From: Oscillospiraceae bacterium
Lineage (GTDB): Bacteria > Bacillota > Clostridia > Oscillospirales > Ruminococcaceae
Direction: 5' to 3'
NCBI GenBank assembly: GCA_016288755.1
Contig: JAEELE010000002.1
Span: 1-41,846 of the forward strand
DNA: 41,846 bases
In this document: one piece after another, positions 38,890-41,846 of the stretch
Layout: each line of letters opens with the position of its first letter
How positions within the stretch are numbered: position 1 is the stretch's first letter
The notes under the pieces: generated by a model
The model's input: the letters and a program-made list of their open reading frames with translations, nothing else
What the model was told of the DNA's origin: nothing
Database searches by the model: none
Position numbers and translations under genes: made by a program

Positions 38890-39015
38890 TCAAATCGCCG
38901 CATACTGCCGGACAGAAACGGGATCCTGTCCGGGCGCTTCTTTCAGCACCGGACGTTTCGCTTCTGCGGGCGCGATATATTTGTGGTAGACCGCGCGGCG
39001 AATCTCCTGCTTCAT
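38890..39015 (-). CDS. 41-residue small protein leading the gshA module
   Basis: An open frame of 41 codons (starting MKQEIRRAVYHKYIAPAEAK, then RPVLKEAPGQDPVSVRQYAA and Ile) between a consensus promoter and gshA. GAGGTG lies 9 bases before its ATG. Its TGA directly precedes and overlaps the gshA ribosome site (TTTGAGGTGAG), a typical coupling layout. Basic N-terminus, Pro-rich C-terminal half, no cysteine, no membrane segment. It could be a true small protein or a leader peptide that gates gshA translation. No family recognised. Confidence 0.6.
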   Translation of the reverse strand: MKQEIRRAVYHKYIAPAEAKRPVLKEAPGQDPVSVRQYAAI

Positions 39016-39057
39016 CAATCCATACACCTCTTCATTTTTATCACACTATGTCTATCG

Positions 39058-39081
39058 TTATGCTATGATATTATAGCATAA
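39058..39081. promoter_or_regulatory. Inverted repeat over the gshA -10 (candidate operator)
   Basis: TTATGCTAT (39058-39066) and ATAGCATAA (39073-39081) are perfect 9-base arms around a 6-base centre. The right arm and centre cover the -10 and the left arm the start point, where a bound repressor would block transcription. Confidence 0.7.
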
Positions 39082-39098
39082 ATTTCCTAGCTTGTCAA
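39070..39098 (-). promoter_or_regulatory. Perfect consensus promoter of the gshA module
   Basis: On the minus strand TTGACA (39093-39098), 17 bases, TATAAT (39070-39075), 55 bases before the small gene's ATG. Confidence 0.93.
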
Positions 39099-39132
39099 TA
39101 GGCAAATATGATTTACGGAAATGCAGGCAGGG

Positions 39133-39399
39133 CTACCGGAAGCTGATCGGCTGATACCGTTCCTCCATGCGCTGAATACTCTGAAACAGCACGGCGATCT
39201 CGGATAAAAATGCCCTGCCGGATGCCGTGACCCTTACGCCTCTGCCGGACCGTTCAAACAGCTGCAGATGCACCTCCCGTTCCAGCTCGGAGATCGCGCC
39301 CGAAACGGACGGCTGCCGGACGCCGATCCTGTCCGCTGCCTTCGTTATGGAACCGGTCTCGGCAACCGCGAGCGCATACCGGAATTGTGTGACTGTCAT
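39133..39399 (-). CDS. HTH-only LysR-family regulator (truncated)
   Basis: An 88-residue protein that is the winged helix-turn-helix of a LysR regulator (FRYALAVAETGSITKAADRI, PSVSGAISELEREVHLQLFE) plus the start of the linker helix. The effector-binding domain (about 200 residues) is missing, with a TAG directly after FR and no continuation seen downstream. RBS AAGGAGG and a -10 (TATGAT, 39451-39456) are intact, so it is probably expressed. It could act as a stand-alone DNA-binding protein, perhaps at the inverted repeat 50 bases downstream, or be a recent remnant. Confidence 0.75.
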   Translation of the reverse strand: MTVTQFRYALAVAETGSITKAADRIGVRQPSVSGAISELEREVHLQLFERSGRGVRVTASGRAFLSEIAVLFQSIQRMEERYQPISFR

Positions 39400-39450
39400 A
39401 GATGCTGCCTCCTTGCATTGTGGGATTGATCAGGCTTTTCCTGTATTCTC

Positions 39451-39456
39451 ATCATA
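39451..39456 (-). promoter_or_regulatory. -10 of the LysR fragment
   Basis: TATGAT on the minus strand with a weak -35 (GGACAA at 17 bases), 52 bases before the ATG. Confidence 0.45.
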
Positions 39457-39555
39457 CCACACCGCCCGTGCTGTTGTCCAATACAGAAAAACGATTGTGA
39501 TCGATAGGCGGAATATATAATCCCCGCATCCTTGCGGCACGGGCAGGGCGGGATA

Positions 39556-39584
39556 TTGACAAAACAGCCCGAATCCGGTATAAT
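39556..39584 (+). promoter_or_regulatory. Perfect consensus promoter of the HD hydrolase
   Basis: TTGACA (39556-39561), 17 bases, TATAAT (39579-39584), 43 bases before the ATG at 39627. Confidence 0.95.
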
Positions 39585-39626
39585 CAAACAGGACCCGCAC
39601 AGATGATTTGATCGGAGGAATCGGAA

Positions 39627-40214
39627 ATGATCACAAGAGAAGAAGCGTTTGCGCTGCTGAAGCAGTACAATCAGGACCCGTTTCATATTCAGCACGCCCT
39701 GACCGTCGAAGCGGTCATGAAGTGGTATGCGAACGAACTCGGATATGCCGATGAGGCGGAGCACTGGGGCATTGTCGGGCTGCTGCATGACATTGATTTT
39801 GAGCTGTATCCGGAGGAGCACTGCCTGAAAGCGCCGGAGCTGCTGAGAGCGGGCGGCGTCAGCGAGGACATCATTCACTCAGTCTGCTCGCACGGCTACG
39901 GCATCACGGTCGGCTGCGGCGTGACGATCGATGTGGAGCCGGTCCACGAGATGGAAAAGGTGCTCTTTGCCGCCGACGAGCTGACCTGTCTGATCTGGGC
40001 AGCCGCGCTGATGCGTCCGTCGAAAAGCACAAAGGATATGGAGCTGAAATCGCTCAAAAAGAAGTATAAGAGCAAGGGCTTTGCCGCCGGATGCTCGCGG
40101 GAGGTCATCGAGCGCGGTGCGGCACAGCTCGGCTGGGAGCTCGACAGGCTGCTCGATATGACGCTGCAGGCGATGGCGGCGAGCGAGGATGCGATCCATG
40201 CGGCAATGGCGTGA
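39627..40214 (+). CDS. HD-domain phosphohydrolase
   Basis: A 195-residue soluble protein of the HD superfamily, metal-dependent phosphohydrolases often acting on nucleotides. Candidate ligands are His23 (HALTVEAVM), His54-Asp55 (LLHDIDFE), His84 and His89 (IIHSVCSHG) and Asp117 (FAADELT), in the order of the family. The C-terminal helical part is Lys-rich. The substrate is unknown. RBS GGAGG 8 bases before ATG; very strong promoter. The MATE gene follows 76 bases later with no terminator between, so the two may be cotranscribed. Confidence 0.85.
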   Translation: MITREEAFALLKQYNQDPFHIQHALTVEAVMKWYANELGYADEAEHWGIVGLLHDIDFELYPEEHCLKAPELLRAGGVSEDIIHSVCSHGYGITVGCGVTIDVEPVHEMEKVLFAADELTCLIWAAALMRPSKSTKDMELKSLKKKYKSKGFAAGCSREVIERGAAQLGWELDRLLDMTLQAMAASEDAIHAAMA

Positions 40215-40290
40215 TGCAGAATCCTGCATTCCGGATGCGGAGGGCGCTTGCTCTGCACGCACGGAACCGGTGTCCATGGTGTAATGAAAC

Positions 40291-41667
40291 ATGACATACA
40301 ATAAGGAAATCTACAAAAAGCTGTTCGGCATCGTCACGCCGATCGCATTTCAATATCTGATGGCATCGCTGGTGACGGCGAGTGATGCGTTCATGCTCGG
40401 CTTTCTCGATCAGGATTCCCTTTCGGCATCGTCGCTGGCGGGACAGATCGCATTTGTGTTCAGCCTGTTCTACTTCGCCTTCGTCAACGGAATGAATGTT
40501 CTCGCGGCGCAGTATTGGGGCAAAGGCGACAGGAAGACCGCCGGCGAGGTGTTTGCGCTCACAATGCGGTATTCGCTGCTTGCGGGGCTTGTGTTCACGC
40601 TCGGCACGGCGATATTCCCGGAACAGATCATGCGCTTTTTTACGGCTGACGCAAAGCTGATCGCGGTCGGCGGAGCATATCTGCGGACGGTGTCGCTGTC
40701 CTATCTGCTGACGGGCTTCACGCAGGCGTATTTCGGCATGATGAAGGTCTGCGACAGGGCGAAGCTCAGCTCTCTGATCGGCTCGCTGTCGGTGGTCGTC
40801 AACATCATCCTGAATGCGTTTCTGATCTTCGGCATCGGATGCTTCCCGAAAATGGGCATTTCCGGCGCTGCGCTGGCGACGGTGCTGGCAAGAGTGTTTG
40901 AAACGGCTGCGGTCCTGATCGCTGTGCTCCGAGGGCAGTGTCCGGCGCTGGATATCGGGTTGATGCTGCATTCCGATGACAGGCAGCTCCGCAGGGATTA
41001 CTGGAAATACACGGTCCCGCTGATGATCAATCAGGTCGGCTGGGGCGGCGGCGTCACGATGTACTCTGTCATTATGGGGCATCTGGGCTCCGACGCGGTG
41101 GCTGCCAATTCGATCGCAAGCATCGTCCGCAGCATGATCGCGAGCCTGTGCTGGGGCATTTCCGCAGGCGTGGGCATTATTCTGGGCGGGATGCTCGGCA
41201 GAAATGAACTGGAAGAGGCGAAGCAGGCAGGCGGCAGCTTTGTCCGCTTTTCCATTCTGATCGGAGCGGCATCGGGCATCGTGATCCTCGCGCTTACGCC
41301 GCTGATCCTGCACATCATCCATCTTGAGCCGCAGGCGCAGCATTATCTGAAATACATGATGCTTATGGCGGCATATTACATCATCGGAAACTCGCTCAAT
41401 TCCACGGTCATCGGCGGCATTTTCCCGGCAGGCGGCGATACAAAATTCGGAATGATCTGTGATGTCATCACGCTCTGGTTTGTGGTCGTGCCGCTGGGCA
41501 TGATCGGCGCGTTTGTGCTGAAGCTGCCCGTGCTTGCCGTTGCATTCATCCTGACACTCGATGAATTTGTCAAGCTGCCCGCCGTTTACAGGCATTATGT
41601 GAAATACAGGTGGGTCAGAAATATCACGAAGAGCGACCCGCTGCAGCCGGTGTCTCCGGCGGATTGA
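40291..41667 (+). CDS. MATE-family efflux transporter
   Basis: A 458-residue membrane protein with about 12 hydrophobic segments, of the multidrug and toxic compound extrusion family. Typical features are the first helix region IVTPIAFQYLMASLVTASDA, VNGMNVLAAQYWGKGDRK between helices 2 and 3, and its repeat-half counterpart ISAGVGIILGGMLGRNE. It exports organic cations or drugs using Na+ or H+. The ribosome site is weak. The last codons (Val-Ser-Pro-Ala-Asp-stop) are spelled by the leading block of repeat copy D, so the original C-terminus appears to have been replaced. Confidence 0.92.
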   Translation: MTYNKEIYKKLFGIVTPIAFQYLMASLVTASDAFMLGFLDQDSLSASSLAGQIAFVFSLFYFAFVNGMNVLAAQYWGKGDRKTAGEVFALTMRYSLLAGLVFTLGTAIFPEQIMRFFTADAKLIAVGGAYLRTVSLSYLLTGFTQAYFGMMKVCDRAKLSSLIGSLSVVVNIILNAFLIFGIGCFPKMGISGAALATVLARVFETAAVLIAVLRGQCPALDIGLMLHSDDRQLRRDYWKYTVPLMINQVGWGGGVTMYSVIMGHLGSDAVAANSIASIVRSMIASLCWGISAGVGIILGGMLGRNELEEAKQAGGSFVRFSILIGAASGIVILALTPLILHIIHLEPQAQHYLKYMMLMAAYYIIGNSLNSTVIGGIFPAGGDTKFGMICDVITLWFVVVPLGMIGAFVLKLPVLAVAFILTLDEFVKLPAVYRHYVKYRWVRNITKSDPLQPVSPAD

Positions 41668-41690
41668 TATTGGGGACAGCGCCCCCGCAG
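41648..41690 (+). repeat. Two-hairpin repeat, copy D (first half only)
   Basis: GGTGTCTCCGGCGGATTGAT, then ATTGGGG and an imperfect hairpin 1 (GGGG-acagcg-CCCC, from 41672). It overlaps the end of the MATE gene, whose TGA (41665-41667) lies within it. Hairpin 2 is missing, as in copy B. Confidence 0.75.
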
Positions 41691-41717
41691 GCACCTCAAA
41701 AGCACTTTACTGACATG

Positions 41718-41751
41718 CTGAAATGAGGGAGCCGAAGCTCCCTCATTTCAG
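41718..41751. terminator. Perfect 15-base hairpin between repeat copies D and E
   Basis: CTGAAATGAGGGAGC pairs fully with GCTCCCTCATTTCAG around a CGAA tetraloop. No T run follows. It may end the MATE transcript or belong to the repeat complex. Confidence 0.6.
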
Positions 41752-41754
41752 GCT

Positions 41755-41846
41755 GTAGAAAAAGGTGTCTCCGACGGATTATATTGGGGACTCTGTCCCC
41801 AAACCCCTGCTTAAGGGGCACTGCCCCTTAAGAATCCCATTATGAC
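41755..41846 (+). repeat. Two-hairpin repeat, copy E (full, at window end)
   Basis: Leading GTAGAAAAAGGTGTCTCCGA, then CGGATTATA; hairpin 1 TTGGGGAC-tct-GTCCCCAA (41784-41802); linker ACCCCTG; hairpin 2 CTTAAGGGGC-act-GCCCCTTAAG (41810-41832); tail AATCCCATTA. Same order as copy C with different but still paired stems. Confidence 0.85.

Overview
The window looks like a chromosomal segment of a gut Clostridia member close to Ruminococcus (Oscillospiraceae). The reasons are three dockerin-type proteins, surface proteins with Ruminococcus-style carbohydrate-binding folds and a C-terminal anchor, a PPi-type phosphofructokinase, and the Gram-positive hprK-murB-rapZ-whiA block. This is inferred from protein families, not from a search. 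Strong sigma-A promoters (TTGACA-like, 17-base spacer, TATAAT-like) and AGGAGG ribosome sites are clear throughout.

Layout. 1-5.4 kb: start of gapA (minus), then a degenerate sensor-kinase-like gene, a lone type IV pilin-like gene, a membrane protein, a PfkB-family sugar kinase coupled to a DUF3592 protein, and a DUF4288 protein (all plus). 5.5-8.3 kb: a small accessory island with a tyrosine integrase, a promoter carrying two LexA-type boxes, and two frameshifted gene remnants. 8.3-13.4 kb: a five-gene operon in which every junction overlaps (lipoprotein, propeller-like anchored protein, ABC permease, ATPase, permease). 13.5-18.1 kb: a dockerin trio, a small secreted protein, and an ECF sigma/anti-sigma pair that shares a duplicated promoter block with the secreted protein. 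18.5-23.1 kb: a CpsB-like PHP protein that has lost its metal ligands, a CAP-domain secreted protein, PPi-PFK and a CapA lipoprotein.

23.1-27.7 kb is the conserved housekeeping operon hprK-PHP-murB-rapZ-whiA. 28-31.6 kb holds a second ECF sigma/anti-sigma pair and two cell-surface proteins. 31.8-36.8 kb is an operon of a PHP phosphatase, pth and mfd. 36.9-39.1 kb is a thiol-type module: a 41-codon small gene, a short glutamate-cysteine ligase and an N-terminal-Cys amidotransferase, behind a consensus promoter with an inverted repeat over its -10. 39.1-41.8 kb: a HTH-only LysR fragment, an HD hydrolase and a MATE exporter.

The most unusual signal is a dispersed two-hairpin repeat with five copies here. 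Paired stems change together between copies. Copies lie downstream of genes in the sense direction, and three include or directly abut the stop codon of the gene before them. The next most interesting signals are the duplicated sigma-factor promoter, the LexA-box promoter in front of the integrase, the gshA module with its overlooked small gene, the dockerin-only proteins, the pseudo-phosphatase, and a 10-bp-phased TGC repeat.
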